Origin: Flavobacteriaceae bacterium
GTDB lineage: Bacteria; Bacteroidota; Bacteroidia; Flavobacteriales; Flavobacteriaceae
Direction: 5' to 3'
DNA length: 7,430 nucleotides
NCBI GenBank assembly: GCA_030625995.1
Contig: DAOUPU010000118.1
Coordinates: 1 to 7,430, forward strand
The notes under the pieces: generated by a model
Told to the model about the DNA's origin: nothing
The model's input: only the letters and a program-made list of their open reading frames with translations
Database searches by the model: none
Position numbers and translations under genes: made by a program
In this document: positions 1 through 6,833 of the stretch, piece by piece
Position numbering within the stretch: the first letter of the stretch is position 1
Layout of the letters: each line of letters begins with the position of its first letter

Positions 1-1419
1 GCCGTCCAATTCATCATGATAAACTCGCCAAAGTACATTCTCAATGCGGTCCCATCCAAAACCAAAATTTCTAACCTGTAAAGGTTCTAAATATTTATTC
101 CATGATTTTGCTCCACTCACTATTGGAGCAGTTGGAGATCCGCCCCAATAATGTGTTATAGAATTACCAATAAAACAGATCTTTGGAGGATCATTCTTAT
201 TTAGAATTAATAATTCCTGATGCCTTTGTTCCCAATTATAATTCTGTGGTTCTCTCGATTGAGTGATGGGTATAGTCGTTGTTTCTGTTCCCACAGGTTC
301 ATTTAAAATCATTCTGATTTTCTTTTCATATGCCAATGCATATTTCATCATCCCCAGATCAGAAGGATGCGTTCCGTCAACAAAATCTTCTAAACCTAAA
401 TGAAGATCCTCTTTGGTAAGTAAATAAATATTTTCAACCCCTTCAGATTTCAATTGATTAAACGCCTTCGCCTGTAATTCATTAAGTTCAATATATGTTT
501 TGTTACGATCCTTATTTGTTGATCCGTCAGAATAACCAGCGTGATCAACCAATAATATTGGCGTTCTCTGGTTGTTCTCTCTTATTCCTTTGACAGAAGT
601 GATTATTCGTTGATATACTTCTTCGGAAGTTCTATTCTTATTCAATGTTAAATTCGGCAAACAATCTAATACATAGATCTTTGCATCTATGGTGCCAATT
701 ATATCTATCATTTCATTTTCCAACCTGCCATTACCTGAAAATGCAAGGTTTATTAATGGTCTGCCCATTTTTCTTGACAAAATTGATGTCCATGCCATTC
801 CCGGTCTTGATGCACAGGCACCTTGTGCAATTGAAGTTCCATAAACAACTATGGGTTTTTCTTTTCGAACAGGTAAAGGATCAAATCTTCTATTTTTAGG
901 AATCCCTATTTCAAGCCAATCTATGCTATTGTATAAAGGCAGAAAAAGTTGATATTCCCTGCCGAGATCATGGTATTTGTCCTTTGCATCTAGATTTTTA
1001 AAATGATATTGAATCGTGTCATTAAAAGAGTATTGTCCTCTACTCCATAAGAGCCCACCATCACTATTTTTAGCATATAGATCAACACCACTAACTCCCG
1101 TTGCTGGCATATGTGGCATAGCATATTCTCCTTTTACCTTATATCTAACCTTTATCTCCCGTGCATCACTTCTAAAGCGAATCAGTAATCCGGCGGTTTG
1201 TTTTGATAAATCCCAAAGAGGCTCTCTAACTTCTTTTTTCATTTCTTTTGGTAACCTATCATAAGGAGATTCTACCTTCCCGGGCCAACCTTGACCTTCC
1301 ACAACATAGAATTCACTATTAGCCGGATTCCACCATGTAAAATTATCTGAATCCTGTGCCGATGAGATTTGGAATTGCAATAAAAAAAATATGAAAAGTA
1401 ACAGATGCTTTATCTTCAT
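1..1419 (-). CDS. Secreted SGNH/GDSL esterase with GxDLY N-terminal domain and a second GDSL domain (3' end cut by window edge)
   Basis: The frame stays open for 473 codons from the ATG at 1419 to the left edge, so the C-terminus is missing. Residues 1-21 form a signal peptide (Lys-rich start, Leu/Phe core, cleavage near SSA|QD). Residues about 25-180 are a beta-rich domain with the signature GVDLY (111-115), which defines the GxDLY N-terminal domain of SGNH esterases. The first hydrolase domain follows: nucleophile Ser196 in GTSIAQG, block II Gly229 in FSGNG, block III Asn256 in LPN, and the Asp348/His351 pair in DGTHP. A second GDSL domain starts near 412 with GNSIT (Ser420) and NFGFGWDRIENVLWR (451-465); its Asp/His block lies outside. 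The likely role is removal of acetyl or other acyl esters from a polysaccharide in the periplasm or outside the cell; the acyl group is inferred. The start region is A-rich with no Shine-Dalgarno. The 595-bp gap upstream suggests its own promoter. Confidence 0.93.
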   Translation of the reverse strand, partial: MKIKHLLLFIFFLLQFQISSAQDSDNFTWWNPANSEFYVVEGQGWPGKVESPYDRLPKEMKKEVREPLWDLSKQTAGLLIRFRSDAREIKVRYKVKGEYAMPHMPATGVSGVDLYAKNSDGGLLWSRGQYSFNDTIQYHFKNLDAKDKYHDLGREYQLFLPLYNSIDWLEIGIPKNRRFDPLPVRKEKPIVVYGTSIAQGACASRPGMAWTSILSRKMGRPLINLAFSGNGRLENEMIDIIGTIDAKIYVLDCLPNLTLNKNRTSEEVYQRIITSVKGIRENNQRTPILLVDHAGYSDGSTNKDRNKTYIELNELQAKAFNQLKSEGVENIYLLTKEDLHLGLEDFVDGTHPSDLGMMKYALAYEKKIRMILNEPVGTETTTIPITQSREPQNYNWEQRHQELLILNKNDPPKICFIGNSITHYWGGSPTAPIVSGAKSWNKYLEPLQVRNFGFGWDRIENVLWRVYHDELDG

Positions 1420-1790
1420 TTTGTCAATTTTAATTTATTGTAGAATCTCATTGTTTGAGAGATATAATTGCATTATTATTAACAAAGTCTTGCTTGAGAT
1501 CAAATATTTCAGAGTACTTCAAAATAAATTATCTTTTGAACTTAACTACGAAAGAGATATTACAAAAACCTTTGTATTAATGAAATCCTTACAAATTAAA
1601 CAAGAATAATTCTTCTATACTACCAGAATTCTATGCTTAATAGCAAATATCTTAACTACATTTGGGTGTTGAGTACTATTACATTTTGTGATGTTATTCA
1701 GTGGAGCATGTTATTTTTAAGTTTGAGTTCACCCTTCCGTATCCGCATAATATAAATCCATACTGATCATTATTGCTACTGGCGGATCCA

Positions 1791-1813
1791 CCTTCCCTTA
1801 AAAAAAGGGAAGG
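1791..1813. repeat. Perfect hairpin, 9-bp stem with A5 loop
   Basis: CCTTCCCTT (1791-1799) pairs exactly with AAGGGAAGG (1805-1813) around a five-A loop (1800-1804). On the minus strand, the transcribed direction here, the T-run sits in the loop and not after the stem, so it does not look like an intrinsic terminator. It forms the left unit of the 1788-1902 element. Confidence 0.8.
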
Positions 1814-1855
1814 AATTTTGTTCTATATTTAATTTATAAGTGATGTACTATAATT

Positions 1856-1894
1856 CTCCTCCTTTTCCAAGGAGGAGTACTCGACGAAGTCGAG
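1856..1894. repeat. Adjacent double hairpin, right unit of the palindromic element
   Basis: CTCCTCCTT (1856-1864) pairs with AAGGAGGAG (1869-1877) around TTCC. After TA, CTCGAC (1880-1885) pairs with GTCGAG (1889-1894) around GAA. The second hairpin is followed on the plus strand by GGAGGTGGTTTT, weakly terminator-like in the plus direction, but no plus-strand gene precedes it. In RNA made on the minus strand it would lie in the 3' region of the oxidoreductase operon and might protect the mRNA end; that role is inferred. Confidence 0.75.
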
Positions 1895-1917
1895 GGAGGT
1901 GGTTTTAATGTTATTCA

Positions 1918-1947
1918 GTCATTCCTAATTGAAGCGAAGCAGTCCGT
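1918..1947. repeat. Degenerate GTCATT...GAAGCGAAGC REP-like segment
   Basis: GTCATTCCTAATT (1918-1930) followed by GAAGCGAAGCAGTCCG (1931-1946) resembles the widespread bacterial intergenic repeat of the form GTCATTGCGAGN...GAAGCGAAGCAATC, with several differences. The likeness is from memory and not from a search. It begins inside the right copy of the 12-bp direct repeat, so several repeat types are stacked here. Confidence 0.4.
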
Positions 1948-2014
1948 TAATTCTCATGAATCAAATAAACAATAAAATGGTTATTTTACAACCTCTGCTA
2001 AAAACATTATCTGC

Positions 2015-3052
2015 TTAACCCTCTAAATGAATTATTGTATTTGTTCTGGCGGATTTATAAACTCCTAGAACAATGGCTAGCGACTTTAAACTATCTTCCC
2101 CTGAAACAGGCGGATTTTCGTTCTTCTGAATAGCTTCTGCAATGGCTTCAAACTGCCTTTTGTGAGATTCGAAAGAAAACCCATCCAGGGGACTTGAAGA
2201 ACCGGCTCCTGAGGGTTCCTTTTTTATTGAATCCTCCTTTTCTGAACTTTCTTTAACCAATGAAATTTTAACCTCATCGCCATCAATAAGAACAGAGCCT
2301 TTTTCTCCATGTATCTCTATTTTTCTAGATTGAGAAGGTTGCACAGAAGTAGATGCCTGAATTACTCCAATTGCACCATTTTTATATCTAATTGATGCCA
2401 CAGCATTATCCTCCCCTTCCAAATTATGCGTAAAAGTTCCAGTTTGCCCAAAAATAGTATCCACATCTCCCATCAACCATTGTAGTAGATCAACCGTGTG
2501 GATTGCTTGATTAATTAGAACGCCACCTCCGTCAAGCTCCAACGTACCACGCCAGGCACCACTGTCATAATACGCTTGTGTACGATACCATTTGATGTAT
2601 GCATCCCCCATAAATAATTTACCTAGTCCGTTATTATCTATTAGTTCTTTTAATTCCTGCATATTATCCATAAAGCGACTCTGGTAAATAATTGCCAGCT
2701 TCACATCGTTCTTTTTACACACCTTAATAAGTTTTTGAGCACGCTCCAAAGTTACTTCAATTGGTTTTTCTACGATCACATGTTTTTTTGCTTCGGCTGC
2801 TTTTTCGCCATAGTCCAGATGTGTCCCATTTGGTGTGCAAATAGCAACCGCATCGAGTTCAGGGTCATTTATAAATTTATTCCAGTCGGTAAAACACTGG
2901 ATATTATATTTCTCAGCAAAGTGCATTGCCTTTTCCTGATTACGACTGAAGGCAGACAGCAATTCCATATTTACTGAGGCTTTAATTGCCTGTGCATGGA
3001 CATCGGCTATGGTACCAATTCCGATAATTCCTATTTTAAGTCTTTTGGTCAT
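2015..3052 (-). CDS. Gfo/Idh/MocA-family NAD(P)-dependent sugar oxidoreductase
   Basis: This is a complete 345-residue protein, normal length for the family, with no signal peptide and therefore cytoplasmic. The N-terminal Rossmann fold carries the dinucleotide motif GIGTIA (11-16), then CTPNGTH (72-78) and the family signature EKP (95-97) with catalytic Lys96. The C-terminal alpha/beta domain carries WRGT (167-170), DGGG (174-177) and NQAIHTVDLLQW (181-192), where His185 and Asp188 occupy the usual active-site positions. The RTQAYYDSGAWRG stretch (157-169) resembles members close to WlbA-type UDP-sugar 3-dehydrogenases. Residues 265-290 form a Ser/Lys/Glu-rich, probably flexible stretch. In this operon it most likely oxidises or reduces a released deoxysugar or a derivative; the substrate is unknown. 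Its ATG overlaps the stop of the 60-codon ORF upstream (ATGA), so it is probably the last gene of the coupled operon. Confidence 0.93.
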   Translation of the reverse strand: MTKRLKIGIIGIGTIADVHAQAIKASVNMELLSAFSRNQEKAMHFAEKYNIQCFTDWNKFINDPELDAVAICTPNGTHLDYGEKAAEAKKHVIVEKPIEVTLERAQKLIKVCKKNDVKLAIIYQSRFMDNMQELKELIDNNGLGKLFMGDAYIKWYRTQAYYDSGAWRGTLELDGGGVLINQAIHTVDLLQWLMGDVDTIFGQTGTFTHNLEGEDNAVASIRYKNGAIGVIQASTSVQPSQSRKIEIHGEKGSVLIDGDEVKISLVKESSEKEDSIKKEPSGAGSSSPLDGFSFESHKRQFEAIAEAIQKNENPPVSGEDSLKSLAIVLGVYKSARTNTIIHLEG

Positions 3053-3231
3053 TCGCTACTTTTTGTTTGTGATGCTATTTTAATTAATTTTTCTTTTAGT
3101 TCACACAGATAACGCGAAGCTTTTGCGCATAGATTATCAATAATATTTGTACAATACGATGTTATATGTGAATCCAGAATAAGTTTTGATTTTCTTTCTC
3201 GCTGATCGCGCAGATTATGATACATAATCAT
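3049..3231 (-). CDS. Doubtful 60-codon ORF joined by ATGA overlaps at both ends
   Basis: I do not recognise this protein. Its ATG overlaps the TGA of the sulfatase gene and its own TGA overlaps the ATG of the oxidoreductase, each by 4 bp, exactly as for a translationally coupled gene. The product would be basic and mostly helical, without signal peptide or membrane segment, and with three Cys eight residues apart (27, 35, 43). Against a real protein: the DNA for residues about 6-15 and 33-45 resembles GCAGATT/GCTGATC-type intergenic repeats. Two readings remain open. It may be a small protein, or a repeat insertion whose open frame carries ribosomes from the sulfatase stop to the oxidoreductase start. 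An in-frame Met3 is an alternative start. Confidence 0.35.
   Translation of the reverse strand: MIMYHNLRDQRERKSKLILDSHITSYCTNIIDNLCAKASRYLCELKEKLIKIASQTKSSE
3099..3216. repeat. GCAGATT/GCTGATC-type intergenic repeat segments
   Basis: Two segments stand out from the AT-rich background. At 3191-3216, a pyrimidine-rich run leads into CGCTGATCGCGCAGATT, two degenerate copies of a GCNGATN unit. At 3099-3135, TTCACACAGATAACGCG is followed by TTTTGCGCATAGATT. From memory, many environmental Bacteroidota carry dispersed intergenic repeats of the CGCTGATTACGCAGATT and CACAGATAACGC kind. The segments fall within the 60-codon ORF and make its coding status doubtful. No search was done. Confidence 0.4.
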
Positions 3232-4625
3232 TCTGCCATCTCAATCATTATATCACACCTTTTTCTAAGTTCTATCAATTTGTTTTCAAACTCCTTTTTA
3301 TCTGCTAAATTCACTTTTTCATAAGGGTCATTTTTTATGTCGTATAATTCCTCATGATCGGGGTAATCTCTATATCTAAAGTACTTATAATTTTTAGTTC
3401 GAATTCCTTCACTAGAAGGTATATCATTGCGATCCCATAAATGTTCACATAAAAATGCGGCTCTATTTATTTCCGGATCTTCTTTCTGCTGAGTAAATCC
3501 TGCAAGACTAACACCTTGCATGGAATCTGGTATTTCTATACCCGAATATTCAAGAATTGTTTGTGCAATATCAATATTTAATACATTGGTGCTGATATCT
3601 TTATGAATATCATAACGAGGATCAAATATGATCAAAGGTACTCTGAGGGAAACATCATATAACAACCATTTTCCGGCTAATTGTCTTTCACCAAGAAAGT
3701 ACCCATTATCGCTTATCAATATAATAATGGTGTTTTCGGCCAGTCCCTCTTCCTTTAAAGTAGTTCGAATTATCCCAATCGAATTGTCAATACCACTGAT
3801 CATGCTGTAATATCCTTTAACCATTTCCTGATATTTTCCCTCTGTATCAAACCGCCAATACCAACGTACCCGATTAAGACCTTCTTTAACAAATTCGGGT
3901 TGTTGGTTAAAATATATTTCTGAACCTAATACAGGCTTTGGAATAACAATATCTTTATAAAGACTATCTGAATTTTGAGAGTAAATATATTGATCCGGCG
4001 AACGGTCTTCAGCATGAGGAGCATTATAACTCACAGTCAAACAAAATGGTTTATTGGAAGGCACGTTTTTAATGAAACCAACGGCCTTTTCACTCATTAT
4101 CTCGGTTAAATGAGTATGTTTTGTACCACCATCAGTTAAACGATAATAAAAATCAGTCGTATAGGGTCGATACACATCAAATAGGGCAGTATCTAATTTA
4201 GATTCAAATTCTACACCAAATTTTCCAAGATAGCCATTGTAATAACCAGCCTTTTTTAACAAACTAAAGTAGCTTTTATCGATAAGTTCTTTTGATAAGG
4301 GAGGTTTTGTAAATGTATAACCATGTTTGCGTTCATAGAGTCCGGTCATAAGGCTTGCTCTGCTGGCTGCACAAATTGGAGTGGACACGAATGCATTTTC
4401 AAAATAAATTCCTTGCTCTGCCAATTTATCCATATTAGGGGTATGAATAAGCTCATTACCGGCATAATTTAATGCATCCCAGCGTTGGTCATCAGTAATG
4501 ATAAAAATTATATTTGGCCGTTGTTCTACCTCCTTTATACCCTGTGCATATATCTTTAAGTGTACAAATAAAATAACTCCTGTTAATTGTATAATTCGTA
4601 TTAATAATTTTAGCTTTTCATTCAT
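3228..4625 (-). CDS. Secreted type I (formylglycine) sulfatase
   Basis: This is a complete 465-residue alkaline-phosphatase-superfamily sulfatase. Residues 1-27 are a signal peptide (hydrophobic core, cleavage near IYA|QG). Metal-site Asp45/Asp46 lie in ITDDQR. The modification motif is CAASR (85-89) followed by ASLMTG, so Cys85 is the predicted formylglycine. This is the C-x-A variant of C-x-P-x-R, which established work shows anaerobic-type maturases (anSME) can accept. Other active-site positions are His204 in NAPH, Asp306/Asn307 in SDNGYFLGE and Lys319 in GKW. The C-terminus carries EELYDIKNDPYEKVNL (425-440), the usual closing element of polysaccharide sulfatases. It should hydrolyse sulfate esters on the glycan outside the cytoplasm; sulfated sugar and position are unknown. 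Its ATG overlaps the GH78 stop (ATGA), so the two are coupled. No maturase gene is visible here. Confidence 0.95.
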   Translation of the reverse strand: MNEKLKLLIRIIQLTGVILFVHLKIYAQGIKEVEQRPNIIFIITDDQRWDALNYAGNELIHTPNMDKLAEQGIYFENAFVSTPICAASRASLMTGLYERKHGYTFTKPPLSKELIDKSYFSLLKKAGYYNGYLGKFGVEFESKLDTALFDVYRPYTTDFYYRLTDGGTKHTHLTEIMSEKAVGFIKNVPSNKPFCLTVSYNAPHAEDRSPDQYIYSQNSDSLYKDIVIPKPVLGSEIYFNQQPEFVKEGLNRVRWYWRFDTEGKYQEMVKGYYSMISGIDNSIGIIRTTLKEEGLAENTIIILISDNGYFLGERQLAGKWLLYDVSLRVPLIIFDPRYDIHKDISTNVLNIDIAQTILEYSGIEIPDSMQGVSLAGFTQQKEDPEINRAAFLCEHLWDRNDIPSSEGIRTKNYKYFRYRDYPDHEELYDIKNDPYEKVNLADKKEFENKLIELRKRCDIMIEMAE

Positions 4626-6805
4626 TCCGAAATTGATTTGATGCTGATCTTATTCCTTCCCGGAAACAAATTTAGTGATCCTTTATAACTATTAATTATT
4701 TCATCCTTTAAATAAATACTTGAATTTTCATCTATGGGATAGATAAATTCACAGTCCATATTTCCGGGCAGGTCAATAAGGAATTCATACGAACCTTCTA
4801 CTTGCTCAAATTCAGCCTTAATACTTCCGCGAATTGTTGGAACCATAATTTTGCTGGCTTTCAAGTCTGCTAATTGAGGTTTGATCCTGGACTTTGAATA
4901 TCCTGCCTCCACTGGTATAATTCCCCACACGCCTGAAGGAATTATATTTGCAGGAACGGCTCCCCATGCATGATTCCAATCTGTATTTGGCTTATATTTA
5001 ATATCCCATGCCTCCATAGATATGCTAGATCCTGATTGGATCATATTCCACCAGCTTCGATCGTGAGTTGCTGTTAATAAGCTCATTGCATAGGAAGCTT
5101 CACCGGATTTATATAATCCTTCCAGTAAATATTGCGAGCCATATACACTACATGCCATTCCTCGCGATTTAATGAACTCAATGACAGATTTTTTATGATC
5201 ATCGGGTACCAGATCAAAGGCCAAAGGAAACATATTGGCATGTAAGGAGGAATGCGCAGAAGATTCCCCATCCAAATAGATCCCTTGAATGGTATCTAAT
5301 AATTTTTCATTGATCGAATTTTTTACTTGGCTTGCTTTTTTTAAGAAAAATAAGGAGTCTTCCTTTTTATTTAAAACTCCGGCAATTGCAGCCATTTGTT
5401 TTAAATTCTTATAATGAAAGGCATTTACTACTGTGTTTATTTCTACCATTTCATATCCATCTCTTTCCCCTTCTGCAGTAGCGAGCTGCCAACCTGTATC
5501 TTTTTGTCCCGGTGGCCAGTCTACTATGTCTTTTAATCTCGCATCAGGATCCGTAAAACCAAGTTCCTTCATTATCTCTGAAGAAATATTCTTTGAAGAA
5601 ATTAAACCGTCAGAACGTGAGAGGCTAAGTAGTGTTTTCTGTTTAAGCTTATCATAGTATTGCTTCAGGGATTCAAAATTTCCTGTAAACATATAATCCA
5701 AATAGAACATTGGAACCGTATGCAGGATCCATTCTGTAGGCCATGTGGGATGATCTATAAAATACTCATTGGTCAGTCTTGCCATAGAATATTCACGATC
5801 AGTATAATAATGTCCCAATTGGTTGATATAAGCATCGGCTTCATAAGGAATTCTTTCTCTGTCTCCATCCACATAGAGCCCTGTAAAAGAAGTTGCTTTA
5901 ATGCTGTATTTACTCAAATCCCAAACCTGATCCAGGATGCTGTCCGAACTTTCGAAATAGCTTTCGTTATCATCAAAATAATAAGTGAAGGTTTTCTGTT
6001 TAATATTATCTTTATGCAATTCTCCATGGAAGTTCTCTATTTCACAGTATCTAAATGGCATTATAACCCCGAGACTATCAGGGAGTTTTATTGCAGCTCC
6101 TGAAGTATTTCGTTTGTTGGCGGGTAATTCTATCTCGTAGTCCTCTTTATCCGGATCCAGAACTAATACCACCTTTTGATAACGGATCGAACCTCCGGGA
6201 TCTCTATCCAGCCTATTTCCTTTAGCCTTTTCTCCGAGATGTATAATTATAGTGTCATTGGATTTTACATTGATGTTTTGAAAAAGCAAAGTACCGAAGG
6301 CATCCTTATCAAAATCTATAAAGTAATTGTTATTCTTGTTCTTAATAATTCTAACCGGTTGGATCAATTTGCTAACAAATTTGTTGTTCGTACTTGCATA
6401 GTCTTGGAGCGTCCCAGTTCTAAAGGATTGGATCTTTGAAAAAGGAGTTGAATTATTTTTCTGATCCCAAATTCGGACTCTCCAGTAATAAATTTCATTA
6501 TCAGAAAGTTGATCTCCCGGACAGGTAGTTTCTATTGAGTTGTTATTTGCTATTTTACTACTATCCCAAATATCGGGTTCATTTTTTTGAAGCCTGGAAT
6601 TTGAAGAAGCGATCTGTATTTGAAAAGCGGTTTGAAATTCAGCCTCAATCGGAACTACCCAACTAAATTCAGGATTCCGATCAAGAATCAGAGTCTGTTC
6701 AGGTTCTCTAATAAATTCGACCATTAATCCTGTAGGACCATTTTCCTCAATACTACACGCTACAAATAAGGAGAATATTAATATGTATAATTTATTCATC
6801 TTCAT
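4622..6805 (-). CDS. GH78-type alpha-L-rhamnosidase, predicted lipoprotein
   Basis: This is a complete 727-residue protein. The N-terminus is a lipoprotein signal with Cys17 in FVAC and acidic residues just after it (SIEEN), compatible with outer-membrane anchoring. Residues about 30-131 look like a fibronectin-III/Ig-like module (FSWVV, YYWRVRIWD). Residues about 145-285 form a beta-sandwich, about 286-640 the (alpha/alpha)6 barrel, and 640-727 a C-terminal beta-sandwich. The catalytic-acid region reads DGDRERIPYEAD (313-324), with Glu317 the likely acid and Asp313/Asp324 sugar contacts. The likely base is Glu598 in SMEAW, followed by TDWNHAWGA (608-616). The enzyme should cleave terminal alpha-L-rhamnose by inversion; specificity within the family is inferred. 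ATG at 6805 was chosen because it gives the full lipoprotein signal; Met3 is possible. It starts 28 bp after the GH95 stop, with an A-rich leader (AAAAGAAAAA), and overlaps the sulfatase start by 4 bp. Confidence 0.92.
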   Translation of the reverse strand: MKMNKLYILIFSLFVACSIEENGPTGLMVEFIREPEQTLILDRNPEFSWVVPIEAEFQTAFQIQIASSNSRLQKNEPDIWDSSKIANNNSIETTCPGDQLSDNEIYYWRVRIWDQKNNSTPFSKIQSFRTGTLQDYASTNNKFVSKLIQPVRIIKNKNNNYFIDFDKDAFGTLLFQNINVKSNDTIIIHLGEKAKGNRLDRDPGGSIRYQKVVLVLDPDKEDYEIELPANKRNTSGAAIKLPDSLGVIMPFRYCEIENFHGELHKDNIKQKTFTYYFDDNESYFESSDSILDQVWDLSKYSIKATSFTGLYVDGDRERIPYEADAYINQLGHYYTDREYSMARLTNEYFIDHPTWPTEWILHTVPMFYLDYMFTGNFESLKQYYDKLKQKTLLSLSRSDGLISSKNISSEIMKELGFTDPDARLKDIVDWPPGQKDTGWQLATAEGERDGYEMVEINTVVNAFHYKNLKQMAAIAGVLNKKEDSLFFLKKASQVKNSINEKLLDTIQGIYLDGESSAHSSLHANMFPLAFDLVPDDHKKSVIEFIKSRGMACSVYGSQYLLEGLYKSGEASYAMSLLTATHDRSWWNMIQSGSSISMEAWDIKYKPNTDWNHAWGAVPANIIPSGVWGIIPVEAGYSKSRIKPQLADLKASKIMVPTIRGSIKAEFEQVEGSYEFLIDLPGNMDCEFIYPIDENSSIYLKDEIINSYKGSLNLFPGRNKISIKSISE

Positions 6806-6833
6806 AATTTTATGAATATTTTTCTTTTGTATA

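Larger units (their letters stand above)
1788..1902. repeat. Palindromic intergenic element (BIME/REP-pair-like), about 115 bp
   Basis: The ends are imperfect inverted repeats: CCACCTTCCC at 1788-1797 and GGGAGGTGG at 1894-1902. Inside are three hairpins: a 9-bp stem at 1791-1799/1805-1813, a 9-bp stem at 1856-1864/1869-1877 and a 6-bp stem at 1880-1885/1889-1894. The AT-rich spacer 1814-1855 separates the left hairpin from the right pair. Two facing hairpin units with GGTGG feet resemble the REP pairs (BIMEs) mobilised by RAYT-type (TnpA_REP) transposases, and from memory similar CCTCC...GGAGG intergenic palindromes are common in Bacteroidota. The structure is seen directly; the REP/RAYT link is inferred. 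Confidence 0.65.
1691..1919. repeat. 12-bp direct repeat (atgttattcagt) flanking the palindromic element
   Basis: The identical 12-mer atgttattcagt occurs at 1691-1702 and 1908-1919, enclosing 205 bp that include the hairpin element. It could be a duplicated target site or a repeat boundary. The shorter core atgttatt appears a third time at 1708-1715, so in this AT-rich DNA a chance match is possible. No transposase or terminal inverted repeat next to the 12-mers supports an insertion sequence. Confidence 0.45.
1420..2014. other. Intergenic region without a gene, containing several repeats
   Basis: This stretch separates the end of the oxidoreductase gene from the start of the SGNH esterase gene, both on the minus strand. 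The half nearest the esterase (1420-1690) is AT-rich and should hold its promoter and leader. I found only one-mismatch versions of the Bacteroidota -7 element (TAnnTTTG) there, with no convincing -33 partner, so I call no promoter. The half nearest the oxidoreductase (1691-1950) holds a short direct repeat, a palindromic element at 1788-1902 and a REP-like segment at 1918-1947. No clear intrinsic terminator for the upstream operon is visible: the strong hairpins lack a following T-run on the minus strand. Short ORFs here have no recognisable protein content. Confidence 0.8.

Noticed and set aside
645..1264. Plus-strand ORFs of 84 and 82 codons
   Set aside because: Both are antisense to the SGNH esterase, whose conserved motifs cover the same DNA.
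1391..1609. Plus-strand ORF of 72 codons with a hydrophobic start, overlapping the esterase start and intergenic region
   Set aside because: Its first 29 bp are antisense to the esterase signal-peptide codons, it has no recognisable motif or start signal, and the rest lies in AT-rich DNA where such ORFs arise by chance.
1656..1664. Match to the Bacteroidota -7 promoter element (TACATTTG) on the plus strand
   Set aside because: No convincing -33 element lies upstream and no plus-strand gene follows; a chance match in AT-rich DNA is likely.
1856..1894. Intrinsic terminator for the oxidoreductase operon
   Set aside because: The hairpins are strong, but on the minus strand they are not followed by a T-run, so they are described as a repeat.
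3912..3930. Possible inactivation of the sulfatase because Arg314 stands in GER where many sulfatases have GEH
   Set aside because: As far as I recall, GER before the GK(W) lysine is common in active-looking sulfatases, and all other metal and catalytic positions are present.
5660..6103. Plus-strand ORF of 147 codons inside the GH78 gene
   Set aside because: It is antisense to well-conserved GH78 catalytic-domain sequence and has no protein-family features; it is a shadow frame.
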